A stretch of 64,000 nucleotides of DNA from Enoplolaimus lenunculus (GCA_030248215.1 JASANG010000845.1:164303-228302); one strand, 5' to 3'; positions 1 through 13,566 are shown, numbered from the stretch's first letter. Notes: generated from the letters alone by a model not told the origin. Made by a program: numbers and translations.

Positions 1-446
1 AGTAGATTTAGTTTAGGTTTCAGGAATACCTTATTAGCGCATAGCGAGCTCAACATGCTAGGGGTAAAGTCAAAATAGTTTCAGGCGGGGCATGTTGTTG
101 TTTCGCAAGACTTACATGCAAGGTTTAAAATTTTCTAGGGAGGGGGGTAAAACTTTTCCACGGTTGGCTGACCCGTGTACCCTTGGGACTACTTGCGAAG
201 CTAAACATGAAAATATCTGTTATGGTTGACGCGTTCATTGCAAGTTTGGCATCTTGCAACTAAAACTATAGTTTCAGATTCGCCCATCAATAAACAGGTC
301 CTGAACAAATTAGCTGGTCTTTACGCGTTCGGTTTAGGTTTTATTTAACGCTTAAGTTTTCGGTTATGTTCGCGCTCAGGCTCTATACTCCCAGTGATAA
401 GAAAGTGTAAGGTTTAAAAACACAGTTTAGACTTTAGGTAAAACAC

Positions 447-571
447 ATCACTAGAGTTGACTCAGACCTACATCTAGCAGAGTGCAATCAGAGATGAAAA
501 GTAAAAAAGATCACTGGAGTTGACTCAGACCTACATCTAGCAGAGTGCAACCAAAGATGAAAAATACCGAA
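447..571. repeat. Direct tandem duplication of about 63 bp (two copies)
   Basis: The segment beginning ATCACTAGAGTTGACTCAG recurs 63 bases later with a few substitutions, running through the CAGAGTGCAA...GATGAAAA part of each unit. It is a simple local duplication with no coding content. Confidence 0.8.
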
Positions 572-3313
572 ACCGGAACTGAAGGTGAGGAAAGATTAGG
601 CAGTTAAAATTATATTTGATTTGCAAGTATGGCGAATATCTGTAAGGTGTTGCTAAACCTTTGATTTTAATACTCTTATATTTTGTGAAATTTCAGCATT
701 TTTCTTCAAAATTTATACAAAGGGTTAGAACGAAACGCACTGAAAGAATGAATTTTGTAACATTATTTGCAAAATTTCACCACCGAAGTTGCCGGAATCT
801 GGTGTTTAAATTTTACCCGAATAAACCGAAAGACGACTCTCTGCCGTAGCCGGAGCAGCATGCACTTTACTGAAGAGCTAGGTTGATTAAGCGAACATTG
901 TTTGGTAAATTTCCCTTATTATTGATTAGCAAGTAACAAGACTTACACTACATACACTAGTGACAGTTGCTACACGCATTCGAGAAAATGATCCCGTTTT
1001 CTGTGGTGGATCCAGGACTTTCCGGTAGGAAACGATACTTTTTGTATTCCCAAATTTTACAGCTGTAAAGCGCGGATTTATCAAATTCCTCGACATTGTA
1101 AAAATAACTAATTGCGTCAGAGGTAAAAAACTTTTTAGTTCGTGTTGTAACCAATCGTTACGTTTTACCTTGGGCTATAAAATGCATCGTACGCTTCAGA
1201 TGAGCTGGCAACGCAAAACTTACGGAACGACAAAGCTGGTGTCTCACTATTATTTTCATACGATCGACGCAAACCAATCACTGAGCTGTATCTAGCAGCA
1301 GTCACAAAATTTTACTTAGCCATATGTAAGCTAAAATTGAACCTGAGCCTTTAGTTTAATGTTTGAGCCCTATTTACACGTGGAAGTTATTACATCGAGA
1401 ACTCGCAGCTGCAACTTGAACGAGTTCTTGCACCTGCAAGTATTTTATGAAAACATCATTTCATTTATAATCTTGACATGAATATATATGAATATTTTGC
1501 AGGCGACAGCATCAAATATTTAGCAATAAATTATCAGTTTATCCAATGATGGTGGATTAATTCGACTTGCAAGGCTTTCTTACATGAATTAGTTCCTGGC
1601 GTATATTCAACGTGAATAATTTGCAGTTAGTTTCAAAACAAAACTAGCACCTTTGAGTTTCAGCTACAGGATAAATTCATAAGTGAAGATGGCTTTTTAA
1701 TAAAATTAAAATTTTTGATTTAAACACACTTTCAAATTGCAGAATTTTTATTTTGTGCTCAATAAATGTAAAACAAGTCCAATCATTACCGCCGTGGACT
1801 GGAAATATCAAACAAATTTGATATCCGAATTAATTCAAGGTCCTCGCGTAAATTCAAAATCTGTCAATTAATTCAAGAACCTCTCACCAACACAGTTTCC
1901 GATTGTGCAATCAAAATACAGGTGTAAGAAATTCAAGCTACTTGGAACTGCGTTCACCCGTGTGAATTATGTTTAATAACACGAATTTCAGTAAATTTGC
2001 AGATGCATGAACTTCAAGCTGTTTTGTGACGGAGCATGCATATGCAAGTCGCACAGCATTTCTGTTTTCGTTGCAAAAACTTGCACGAGTGAATAGGGTT
2101 TAAGCTCTGGCATAGGATTATTATAACCGAACCAAGAGCGGATGTTAGATAAATGTATGCAAGTTACTTGTTCGCGAGAGGTGCAAAATGCGTCACGTTT
2201 CCTTTTTGCTCTGCTCCCCCCTTTTGGCGGAGAAGAGGTGGATGTCACAGGAAAGACTCTCATACGTTCGCCAAAAGTTGGAAATCGTTTCAACTGCGCC
2301 GACTTGTGGGTTGTTTCTTGGTATCTGAAATTTGTATTGACTAAAATTAGAAATTTAATTCTTATGTCAGAATTTTTCACCGAATGCCAAATAAATTTTT
2401 ATATTTCATAACGTTTCAACCTTGTTGTGAAATATCGAAACGGCAACTGTGAAAACATATAACGCGTGTCTTAGTTAACATTTGAACGGAAACTTATAAA
2501 TATTGCAGTCAATCTCGCAATCAAAACGAAGTTCGGGGGATACAAAAGTCTTTTAAATTTGAGACAGGTCTAAATCCTTCAGGATCATAGAACTTTAACG
2601 GTACATTTTGCTCGAATACCTACACTGCTGGAACGTATTCCTGACTACACCCCCCTATTGCAGTACGCCTTTGTAACTACGTAAAAAGTGTTTGCGTAAC
2701 TTTTCGGTAAAATTACAATATCCGACAGATTTAGACTTAAAATATTTTTGCTGATAAATTGTTTTGTAAGTTTAATTTTCATTCTCGATGATCGATGATG
2801 CCACAAATTTTTGACTTGAAATTAGATTATTTTTTAAATTTGTGTATTTTAAAAAGTTGAAAGTTTATATTTCATGTGACACGGGGGATAAAAGCTTGGT
2901 GTTGTTCGAAACCGTTTACAACTTTACTTTAAACTTGCCAGTGTATTCTTCAGCGGTTAGTTGCAGGTGCCAGGTTAATTTTTGAGTTGTACCTTTGAAC
3001 ATTGACAGAATCAGGTATATTAGTGATCAGAACACTGAAGCAGAGAAACGCAAGGAGACTTTATAAAAGCTGGACTCTAAAATTAGTAGGTTTTATTGGC
3101 CTGTAAGCCAATTCAAATATACATTTGCTTGCATCCGTTATAATGGTTCAAATGGTGCAAACGTTTAGTACAGTCAAGTTTTAATTTGAATTTTCAAAAA
3201 GTTCGGTTGTAAAAGTTTTAGACATTCTCGCTGAAAAGAAAAACTTATATGTTTGATAAAAGCTAAATTAATGAATATTAACTGTTTCATGATTTCGCCA
3301 ATCGCTCATAAGT

Positions 3314-3493
3314 TTGGCCCATGGAAAGATCAGGATCACTGGTTATTCCGTGGGACTGAACTAGACTAAGTTTAAGGTTTGGACCATTTTTTGCTTAGGC
3401 TTAGGCTTAGTCTAAGGTATAAGCTCATTCCTACGCTCCGACATAGAAATATGCTTATACTACTGTTCCACTTTTTTTCTATACATTGGCCAC
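3314..3493. mobile_element. MITE of the TTAGGC-containing family, complete copy
   Basis: A compact inverted-repeat element whose outer ends read TTGGCCCATG and CATTGGCCAC. The interior holds TTAGGC-type hexamer runs (GCTTAGGCTTAGGCTTAG) and the family hallmark ATATGCTTATACTACTGTTCC. Other copies lie at 6102-6281, 19172-19327 and 41931-42147, with fragments elsewhere. It has no coding capacity. Family consensus ends resemble ATGTATAGAACAGGGCCGTA. Superfamily unknown. Confidence 0.7.
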
Positions 3494-3905
3494 AAGTTTT
3501 GAACTAAATGTAAAATATATAATTCAAATTTTTTGTGAGGAATGATAGCTTACAGTCGTTTTTGAGCAAACCTAAACTGGCCAGTTTACAGATGAAGGCA
3601 CAATCTTTTTATTAATGTTTTCACCAAATTTCTTTCAAACTATTTGTCGAAAAGAAAATTTTAATAAATATGCAATCGAATTTATGAAATTATTATTTCG
3701 TAATTGAGAAATTAAAAACTCGTTTTCGACCTTTTTCAAGCTCTGTATTTTTCACCGCTTTCTTACTGTCCGTGACTGCAGTTTACCAGCACGACCACGG
3801 TAATAATAGAATTTATGAAACTGAAAAAGAGAATTACTTATCCTATCAATGGGTATCTTATTTATTTCCATTTTGGAATTTCATTCTAAACTTTTATTTT
3901 AAGAA

Positions 3906-4030
3906 GTTATATATGTATATACATATATATACTATATATAAATATATATTTGTATATTATGGTTGCATATATTATATATGTATAAAATATATACATATAT
4001 AAATATATTTATTCATTCATTTATATATTG
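3906..4030. repeat. TA-rich microsatellite (ATATAT/TATATACATA)
   Basis: Dense alternating TATATA, TATATG and TACATA runs over about 120 bases. Simple sequence, no gene. A smaller similar patch occurs near 4725-4790. Confidence 0.85.
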
Positions 4031-4389
4031 TGAGAATTTTCGCCCTCAGTATTTTAGAAAAGTTAAACGAATATAATGGTAGAAAAAACTAAATCGTTGT
4101 AGGTCAGGATATGGATATAATAAGAACAGGGATATGAGAAGACTTCAACTGTTCGGAGGGCAAACTTCTCTTTAGTACGAAACGTTGTTTGTATTAATAT
4201 TATCACAATGTACGAAGGAAACTGAAATTGTGTTGTTTAGAGTTGAATAATTGTTACGAGTGTTGATTAAATTTTATATGTATGTGTAACATTTGAGCTG
4301 TAGATTTTGCTTTCAGTGATACCGTTAAATTTGACCTTCAATTCTGAACGATAGGGTCGTAGCCAAATAGGTCTAGGAACGGCTCACTT

Positions 4390-5590
4390 CCCAACAGAAA
4401 AGTTTCGCTCCCGCTCTAGAAAAGTTTCAACCTCGCTTATAAACCATCTAGCAACCCTGTCTGGTCCCTCCAAAAAATTTTAGACCCCTATGAGCTGGCT
4501 ATGGGCATGCTGGATTAGCAGAATATTAGTCGGTCGGGCAAGAAGTGGAGCCGTTGCTTGAAAACAATTTTTGTTGCGCATTGTTTTAGGTTGGATTTAG
4601 CTTGAACATACCTACTTTGAATCGGTATATGCTGGATTTAGGTTCATATTACTTGTAGGAGTTCCTTGAAGGCGTCCCAGGTATATATTTCTTGTTTAGT
4701 CACAGCTGCCACGCAAAATAATATTTAGTTAGATATATATGTATAAACATGTATGCATGTTTATATGTGCACGTATATACATATATATTGCTTATTGCGA
4801 ATTAGCATGGTTTCGAGTGCTTTTATGCTAAGATTTGGTTTGAATGTGATTTTGAAATTTGGCGTAACGTCTAGTGAGGCATTTATGCTTGCTAAAAAGT
4901 TTAAGCCAGTTAATTTTTCTGATTATTAGGTAAAGATCTTTTTGGGTGACCGGACAGAAGGCAGTCGAACAAATGGCCGTCGGACAGGTGGCCACCGCTG
5001 AGATGGCCGCCGGACAGAAAAGGCCGTTTGTTCGGAGGTCACTTGACCGGTCGTAGTCGAAACCGCTATCATCAGTGCTTCGTGCAAGATTTCAGCCAAA
5101 CTAATGTTTTTATGTATAATCAATGTGGTATTATATTCACGGGACTGTATGGATTACTTTGTTAAGCTCTTATTAGTAGGTTTGGTCAATTTTTGAGCAT
5201 CAAATTCTGTTAAGTTTCATTACAAGATTTTGTTAAAATATTAAAATTAACGCTGTAATCCGCTTTCAGCAATACTTTTATACACCTTTTGTTATGTTCC
5301 GCGTTCTCGTGCTGCATATAGTCCAGCAAAAAATATCCTGCAATGAAATTCGGTAATCTATTCACTCCAGCGTTAACAGAAGGTTAAGTTCCAATCAAAT
5401 TGGTCTGTTCAGGCCCTTCGCCAATTGAGGGGGCCAGACGGGGCGGCACACCCCCCCCCCCCCCCCCGGAATAATTTTGGACCCCCTGCAAAATATTCAA
5501 CGTTGCTTTGTAAGTCATCGAAAACCCTTGTATGCCTCGGCTGATAAATGTTTAGCCCCCCCATAAAGGTGACATGGCTACGGGCGTGCT
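4390..5590. repeat. Two fragments of one dispersed repeat around 4390-4510 and 5475-5590
   Basis: Both fragments end in a shared block of the type 'AGCCCCC..AAGGTGA..TGGCTACGGGC' and share an upstream 'TTGTAAGTCATCGAAA..CTTGTATG' block, strongest in the 5475-5590 copy. A third copy lies at about 42640-42740. A 20-base cytosine run sits just before the second fragment. Non-coding; class unknown. Confidence 0.5.
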
Positions 5591-6101
5591 GATTTTACGT
5601 TGACTGCAAACTTCCAATTTATCATTTAGTTGATTTTTTTCATTCATGTCAATATTTGTATTTTCAAGGTTGATTTTCAACATCATACCTAAAAACTTTA
5701 ATACCATTTAAACGCAAGCCGTCTTCTGCACACTTTTCACCAACAGTTATAGGCTTAGACATAAATTTAAGAAAATGCTTAAATAAACCTGAGCCTTAAC
5801 CGTAAAATGTAGAAGAAGTGTACAGGAACCGACGAGTCTAACAATCTGGAGTAGGTCCGGGCTGGCATGTATATGTCTGATAAATGTTTTTTTTTAAAGT
5901 TTTACTACACTAAACAAACTCAGAGATTAAGTCGGTGAAAAACGGTAATGTGTTGTGAGTAATTGGAGCGATTTCTGTTCTAAACAAGTTTACGTTACAT
6001 GGATCAAACCTGTATATATATTTTCAATAGATCTACAGTTCAACGCTTAATAGCAGCAACGCTTAATAGCAGTATTGGTACAGTTCACATCATATGCGGC
6101 C

Positions 6102-6281
6102 CGGCCAATGTATAGAATAGGGGCGCAACAGTAGTATAAGCGTATTCCTTAGCCTAAACAAAACGTAAGAATGAGCTTATACCGGTGCTTATGCTTAAGC
6201 ATAAAAATAGTCTAAAGCTTAAGCTTACTCTATTCCGGTGCCACGAAATAACGTTCTGCCCCTGATCCTTACATGGGCCGG
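6102..6281. mobile_element. MITE of the TTAGGC-containing family, complete copy
   Basis: Left end GGCCAATGTATAGAATAGGG, right end CCTGATCCTTACATGGGCC, with CCTAAGCC/GGCTTAGG-derived interior and the family hallmark CAACAGTAGTATAAGCGTAT. About 180 bp, near-palindromic, non-coding, in intergenic DNA. Confidence 0.7.
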
Positions 6282-7149
6282 CGGTCCAGTACAGCGTTCT
6301 GCCGCACAGCCAAGTATCGGACCGTGGACTGTCTGCTTGCTTTTGCGGCCCGGTCCACCATCCCACTGCCTACATCACTAACTTCAAGCAAGACGATGCA
6401 TTAACAGAATGACAGTGTTGGGAATACACTTTCTATCTTCCTTGTGTGCATCTTGTCATACCTGAGCCATCGAAAATTGCGCACACAATTATTTATTTTA
6501 AAGACTGAAATATTTTTAAAATTTCATTTTTAAATCAGCCTATTTTTCTTGCGTTCAACAGACGAAACGGCTTAACTGTGTTAATATTAGATTAACCCCG
6601 ACAGTAAAAGGGTTACCTATCACCTTTAAAATTAATGTTTTTTGTTTCTGATTATATTTCTGTAAGTCCTGTATATTTCATCCTGAGTACCAGCGCCATT
6701 TTGAGTTTATATATTAATTATTCGTGACGGGACATCTATGCAGTTTTAAAGTTTAAAATAATTCATTCGTATAGTCGGTCCCGCAGTTTGTTTTCAGTAT
6801 CTAGAAGCTTCACGCCGCCATTCGCAGTTTGACAAACTGCGTCGAATGGTGTGTAAATTGTTGCAACATTTTTATTTTCGCTTCCGGCGAGAATTGAATA
6901 TATACTAAGAATCGCACTTTTAAAAAATTCAAATTTTTGTGTGAAATTATCAAGTCATATACGCACATATGCAAAAAAATTTGAAAATCTATTCATTTTT
7001 GGGCAAACACCGAGAGGGCAAATATCGTTGAAGACACCAAGATTGTTTCAACTATAATGTCAAAAATAATTAAAATAAGAAATATTTTGTCTCGCATGTA
7101 CGCCACTTTTTATTCAAGTTGAAAAGCCTATATTTTTTAAATAATTAAA

Positions 7150-8860
7150 TTTAAGATATTCAAATGATACGAATTAACCTCGAACTTCCGCTCCGTTATA
7201 TTTCGTAGACACAAATCGAAATTGGAATTGTTCAGCCCGGCCATTAAATATTTGATCGGCTGCACTGATCGCAGCATCAGGGGGTATCATATCGGAAATA
7301 AATACAGGGAGGTGAGGGCGAACGAAAAACAGCAGAATCTATTTCGATCATCATTCATTTGAATCTATATTAATTTTGACACAAAAAATGTCAAATATTT
7401 GTGGCAAGAGATCTTTTTTGTTTAAATTTTCGAAATTAAATTAGTTTTATAAAACGCATAAACGTGGATGAGTTTCATAACAGAAACTACGCTGGATGGC
7501 GATGATTTCGTAATCAATTAATAGGTCAACGCAGTGATTTTTGAGTAATTTTACTGAAGTAGAAGCTGTGTTATATTTCATATTTAAACCGTTGTTTAAA
7601 TTTTAATTAAATGGTATATTTTAAAGAAGACCTCGTTTGTTTCGCAGTGGGAGCACTAAACTGACGTGTAAAATCGTTCGATTAACCCTTGAGATTCGTT
7701 GACTTTTTTTAATGTTGATTTAACTTAGGACTCCAGATGTCGGAATGCGATATTGCTAGAAAAATATGTGATCAAATTTGAAAATTTATATTTTTTGATT
7801 CACAACTATTGTATCAGCGTAGAGACTGAGGAGTTTAAGCCATTTGCAAAGGGAATAATGAAACAGACCGTTTTAAAGGGCTTCCTTAGGGAAAAACCAA
7901 TTGTGTTGTGCAAATTTGAGTGTAACTTCCAAAACATCAACTACTAACTTGTATCGTTGAACGAAAATTTGAATACTTTGTTGCTAAATAAGTTTACTAG
8001 AAACATTTGTCAGGGATAATAGCATAGGTTGCGAGCTGTAACGAAATGATCGGTTAACAGACATTGGTTGAATTTTATAACCTGGATAAGAGCATGTTTT
8101 CTTATGCCACCGAAAATTTCAGGGATATACTATTTCTTTTCTGCTGTAGGCTTTCTGAGTAGAATAATTTGAGTACGCTGTTCTTAGCTGGAATCGACTC
8201 GGCACACGGTTACTTGTTTAAAGAAACGATATTTTTAGAAGGGGGCAGAGCAATATATATCAGTGTAAAAAACTAACAAGCGAAGCGAGCGGGAAGCCGA
8301 GCGCCATTCTAGTACTGATCCTTAACACAGAATCTTCGTTTGTGGCGAGCTTAGACCATGGTGGCCCCCGTGCATCCGGCAGTGCTGAAACGGTATAATC
8401 AAGGTTGAAACAGTTAAATAAACGTGAATTTTAACACAATTTCTACTTCAATTAAACTGCACACAAATCACTGCGCTGACCTATTAATTGATTACGAATC
8501 CATCGTCATCCAGCACAGTTTCTGTGTTGAAATTCACTACGTTTATGCGTTTGATAAAACTGATTTAATTTCAAAACTTTAAACAAAAAATATCTTTTGT
8601 CACGAACATTTGACATTTTGATGTGACAAAATTAATATTAATTCAAATGAGTGATGAGCGAAATAGATTCTTCTGTTTTTGTTACCACTCGCCTCCCTTT
8701 ATTTATTTCTGAAATGATACCCCCTGAAGCTTCAATCAGGGTTGCCGTTCAGAAATTTAATAGCCGGGCTGAACGATTCCAACGTTGATTCGTTTCTACA
8801 GAAACACAATGGAGCAAAGTTCGAGGTTAATTCGTATCTTAAATATCTTAAATTTTATTT
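7150..8860. mobile_element. Foldback element with long inverted arms
   Basis: Sequence from about 7150 to 7625 is found in reverse complement at about 8385-8860. Matched landmarks include ACGAATTAACCTCGAACTT, TTCAGCCCGGC(C/T)ATTAAAT, CAGGGGGTATCAT, GACCTATTAATTGATTACG and AAACGCATAAACG. The arms are about 470 bp and roughly 80% alike by eye, around a 760 bp unmatched centre. This is typical of a foldback or long-TIR DNA transposon. The centre holds no recognisable transposase, so the copy is non-autonomous. Confidence 0.75.
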
Positions 8861-9263
8861 TGAAAATATACCATTTTAAATATAAGATACTTGAGAAATA
8901 ACGCAAACTGAAAAACAGAATGTTTTCGATCATTTCTAGTTAGTTTATAGTTTGTTTCACAGCAAAGTTAGGAAATTCTGTTTTTGCAATGCCAATTGTA
9001 GAATGTTATTTACCTCGCAAATATTCCTGGTGTTCGCACAAACCCGTGTGGTTTCAGGGATTGCCATGCCTTTGGAATATTTGGTTCCAAGAAAATTTTT
9101 TTGGTTCCGTTTAGAAATTATATGAAATCCAAGCGTGCCCCAACTTGAATTTTATGTCCCGTAATATGTTTTGCTTTCTACTGGTCGGACGAAGTGCCAA
9201 CTGAACGTTCAAAACTCGAGTTAACGATTTATCGCATGAATGTTTTTGAGTTCGCCTGTTCCG

Positions 9264-9919
9264 GGGTTCACGTTATAATTGGGACAGTCTTGAACACGTT
9301 TTGTCCCTATGACTGTAGCTGGTAACATTTTGTCTGACCGTTTATCCGCTATCAGATTCAAAAAATTTGAATTGTCTGATATTCTGATGTGACATCTACT
9401 GTTTGTACTGCAATATATGATATTCCAAATATTGTCTGCGAGTATCATATATGTTTGAAAATGTCTGCAAAGTTGTGGTAAACTAGCTTGATTGTCCTGT
9501 AGAATGTCATATGATACTAAAATTTGAAATTTGAATTATTTGTACTTAGGAATATTTTTTGGAAAAATTCAGCGCGGAACAGAAACGTAGAAGTGAATTC
9601 AAATTGCAAAATCATTTAATGCTGCATTATCTAACTTTTTACTGTTTTATAGCGCGCACAAATTCCATTGTCCTGTATAAATATCTTATGATATTTAGTA
9701 GAATTTTGGAATATCATATGATATTCACGTAAGTGTCTTGTAGTATCATATGACAAATGATATACGATGATCGCCTGAGATCGTGATTTGTAAGTCAATA
9801 TCATGTGACATTCACATTATGTCTACATAACCGCTATTCAGATCACGAAATTTTATGTTGACGTCGAATTAACTTGGACAAAACGTGTTCCAAGCTCGTC
9901 CAGTTATAACGTGAACGCC
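9264..9919. mobile_element. TIR element with GGTTCACGTTATAA ends
   Basis: Left end GGTTCACGTTATAATTGGG and right end CCAGTTATAACGTGAACGCC form terminal inverted repeats. The match continues inward through CACGTTTTGTCC. The interior is unusually rich in ATATCATATGATATTC-type palindromes. A second, right-truncated copy starts at 55239. No coding capacity is visible; superfamily unknown. Confidence 0.75.
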
Positions 9920-10222
9920 GCATGTACTCTACCTTCAAACTGGAATTGTAACCCCAACCAGGCTCTCCTATGGAAGGCGTGAACCATCACCACTTAGCTA
10001 TAGGAAATTGATGTTCGAGCATCACTTCAAGACTGTCCCTGTGCGTTTAGTATTATAATCCTAAATTCAAAATCTTTAGCTTTTTTACAGGGAACTTTTT
10101 ACTAAGCTGTACTTATCACAGATAACTACTATGTGTCGGGATATGTGTACGAGTGTATAAAAACGCATAGATTGTCGTACATGTGCAGTCAAATATAGCG
10201 GAATATGACCTTGTTGCAATCG

Positions 10223-10291
10223 ACCACATGGCGTAGCGGTAGCATACATGATCCAAATGCAAGAGGGACGAAGTTGAATTCTTGATGTGGT
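10223..10291 (+). other. tRNA-like Pol III promoter remnant (possible SINE head)
   Basis: The flanks ACCACAT and ATGTGGT pair as a seven-base acceptor-like stem. TGGCGTAGCGG resembles a tRNA A box, AGTTGAATTCT is a weak B box, and a T6 run follows directly as a Pol III terminator would. The anticodon and T arms do not fold cleanly, so I do not call a functional tRNA. A decayed tRNA gene or tRNA-derived SINE is more likely. Confidence 0.3.
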
Positions 10292-10651
10292 TTTTTACTT
10301 TGGGCAAAATTACGAACAGGGGTCGTGCAGACAGTGCAGTTCCCACACTATGTAACGTATCTAGGTTAAGATTTTATTGTAGCTCAACTGAAATATTTGC
10401 GTAGTAAATTTTTTGACACACAAGTTCAACTCGAGTAGCACAGTTCTACAAACTTCAGTCGTTTTTCGAAAATAAGAATAAACTTTTTGAAAATTTACGA
10501 AATCCGAGCGTCGGCCTTTTTACGAGTTTGAACTCTCTGGAAGCAATTATTTTGTTGTGAAATGTATAACAAAATTTAAAGCTGTCCTAGCTAAAACAGC
10601 AAAATCGAATCTGCATATATAAACTATATAAATAACTATATGCATATACAT

Positions 10652-13164
10652 CACGGTGCGACCGGATATCCGGCTCCGGTAAAAAGTTAACATCCGGCTC
10701 CGATATTTAAATTTGCCGGATATTATTGCTAAAAACTTCAAACAATTTGTACCATCTTTCTTATTTATACCAAGTACCATCGAACTGATTGACTTAGTTT
10801 TATATCTGAAAACCAAATATAGATGACAAGTGTTATTCTAGGGGCGCAACAGACTATCTCAGCGCATATCTATTATTTCTAAGGGTAAGCCTAAACTTCA
10901 GCATAAAAATGTGTCTATAACTAAGCATAAGCCTAAGCAAAAATAACAGCCTTAATCAGAGCCAGGTATACGCGGACACTGGTCATGAAAAGTCTCGGTC
11001 TCAGTCCACTTTTGGTCATAACCGAAAAAATAAAGTTTTCAAAATAAATTAGTTCTATTATTTGTCGTAGTTATTTTTGTGTATTTTCGTAGCTTTTGAG
11101 TGTTTTCTGAAGATCTGCTAATAATTAATGCGTAAAATTTATATATTAAGCGAATTTTCTTCATCAGGCATTGCTTGCTTCAACAATGATAACTTCTGCT
11201 TTTTACAGGTCTACTAGCATTTGCTGAATCTTCGACTTCTAGTGTCAGACTGAGACTCCCATCCCTGACCTTAGCGACATCGGTTTTATTGTATCAACAG
11301 AAAACAGGATGCCCTTAATAGGAACATGGGCCAAACGAATGCCTATTGCAACTGAACGGAACGCTATAAGGTTGGGACCCTGCAACTAAGCATAAGCCAC
11401 CTATCCTTGGCGATCCCAATCTTATAGCAGTACGATGATAACCTGCAGAATCAGCTTAGCTACGCTGGCTTAGCCGTGTTCGGGATAGGAATTCCGCGCC
11501 CAGACCTAGAGTGCCCCTACAGTCCATACGCATTATCACCGGCCCCGTTGATTGCTTTAATGAAGCAATCAAATCAACGTCTGACCGGCTATTAGCCGGC
11601 CAGCCGAACCACGGCTGGACTTTTCAGCCGCAACGTTCGGGGCTAGGAGACTCATATCCTCGCGCATTCCCGCCCCCAGATAAAATTTCTGACCACCGTG
11701 GTGAAACTAGCTCGACCATCCGGTGGGCAGGCAAAATTCGGAGTGCGGGGAAAACAAATTCTTGGTAAAAAGGATTTGGTCAAAAAGGAAAAAGAAAATT
11801 GGGGACCCGCACCGCCTATTGTTAAGGCTGTAGGAATTTTTGCTATTCACGATAACCATTTAATACTCAGGGCCCAAAAATCAACCGGAAAAAGAAAAAG
11901 GAAAAAGGAAAAACAAAAACATCCATCCCCAGTCCGGACAACGATAACAAATTCTGACCCAGGCTTGCTCGGTCGCGAATCGCGCAAGTCCAGGTCGGAC
12001 ATAACAAAAACAACCCCGTCCTGCGGGGATCCAACAAAAACAACGGCTAGCCAGTCGGGTAAAAACAAGAATCTCACCATCATCTCTGCAACCAAATATT
12101 TAGGAGCTCCCAGAAAATGTGTGGGTTTACCCTATGTAAACTCGACACCTATATTTTATTATTGAAAAACAATACTATTGAACAGGTTAAATTTTTGGCT
12201 CGTTCCCTGGTACCGCTGACACCTCCGGCCACCGGTACGCGAGAGAACATTTTGCGAAATTCAAAATTTACCGTAGCCGACTTCTTTCTTGAAGCCGGCT
12301 ACTCCTATGAAAAGAACAAACAAAGAACGTGAAAGCAACACTGGTAGGCATCAGTATAAGTTGATGTGCCATACTGGCAATGTGACGATAGAAGATGCAA
12401 ACTGAATGCCTGAGGAGAATGATTTGAAGCCGTTTATATAGGTGTGATTCGGGCTACACCTATTTTGCATAAATTTGCATAAAATTCGGTGAAATTTGTA
12501 AATTTAATGAATTTTCTGAAAACCGGCAAGCGGTTTGCGTAGGGCGCAAACCAACAAAAGTACCAAGAGAAATAACAACAACATCAAAAACAAAAACAAC
12601 AACAACTTGCGCAACACAGTAAATACTGTGAAGAAAGAAAAGGGAGAAACCAAGCCAAAACGGCGATTTCGGGGAATCAAAAGTAAAGTCTAATAAGAAG
12701 TTCCCGTGCGGTTTGTAGTTTCAGCTCCCAGGGATATTCGAGGTTCTAAAAATTAGAAACCGCTTGTGCGCCTGAGAATCGCCATACCCCGAGGCCGCAT
12801 AGCGCGACCAAGACGCAGGCAATGCCCGTACCGCGCTTGATAACAAAATTCTCGCGGTTTCAACCCTGGCGCACACATTTTGCGCCTTGCGGGTTGCATT
12901 TGAAAAATAACCTGGCGAGCTTTAAGTGCACGTGCCCAGTACAATAGAATCGTTCTTAAAGTATTAAAAATGCATCGGCGTGAGATGTTAAACTTTGTCA
13001 CGTGAACACTTTGGGATCCTTACGCCACGAAAGAAAGAATTGCAAGCTACGTTCTAATATTTGAATGCAATGTAGTATTATATTTCAGTCCACTATCCGG
13101 CTCTGGCCGGATATCAGATAATCCGGCTGCAGCTCGTCAGTTTCTGGTATCCGATCGCACCCTG
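10652..13164. mobile_element. hAT-like TIR element with a nested repeat
   Basis: The left end CACGGTGCGACCGGATATCC is mirrored by the right end, whose reverse complement begins CAGGGTGCGATCGGATA; both fit hAT-style CAGGG termini. Subterminal 'CCGGCTCCGG' motifs occur in both ends. A shorter relative lies at 29167-29775 and matches the outer parts (the GACTTAGTT-side and GCATCGGYGTGAG-side blocks). The extra middle part here includes the separate repeat at 11408-11735. I see no intact transposase, so it is probably non-autonomous or decayed. Confidence 0.65.
11408..11735 (+). repeat. Dispersed repeat, copy A
   Basis: This block matches 52610-53010 in the opposite orientation. Shared landmarks include TGTTCGGGATAG, GGCTGGCTTAG-type motifs, AGGAGACTC, GCGCGAGTAT-type motifs and CCGGCCAGCCGAACCACG. 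Conceptual translations of both copies share short peptides (LLAGQPNH, SGLGDSY), which could reflect a former coding segment of a retroposon or plain DNA conservation. GC-richer than its surroundings. Class unknown. Confidence 0.6.
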
Positions 13165-13566
13165 ATACATACATATATATCATATGCAATGTCATTTTGA
13201 GTTTGTATTAGTTTAACACAAAAGAATGGGTCTCTACTGTCAAATTCAGCCATTGTATTCCAAGCTGTAGACCTCAGTGGCGTACCCGCAAAAAACCTTG
13301 CCAGCGATGCGAGAGACAGTCAACACAGGTTAAGCATAAAATCTTAAAACAGAATATTGGTTTGTGATTCCTTGGGTGAGGCGCGATCCGGGTTCCAATC
13401 TGTAGGATCTGTCAGTGCTGGATAGTGGCAACACTTTTTTTCACTGATTATAATTATATCAAAAGTCGATCATGACTCTTGTCAAGAATAGCAAGACGTT
13501 TGAAACGTAGAATATGCATGGTGTAAATATATAAGCGGGCAACAATACAATATTTGAGTATTTCAG

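Larger units (their letters stand above)
1..13566. other. Gene-poor, repeat-rich left flank
   Basis: I see no convincing exon here. Reading frames are short, AT-driven and lack flanking splice signals or recognisable domains. The stretch is filled by interspersed repeats listed separately (a MITE at 3314-3493, another at 6102-6281, a foldback at 7150-8860, TIR elements at 9264-9919 and 10652-13164). Short simple-sequence runs also occur, including a 20-base C run near 5450-5467. The remaining sequence is AT-rich with nothing I can name. Upstream exons of the PAN/TSP1 gene, including its signal-peptide exon, could be hidden here, but I could not identify them. Confidence 0.6.
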
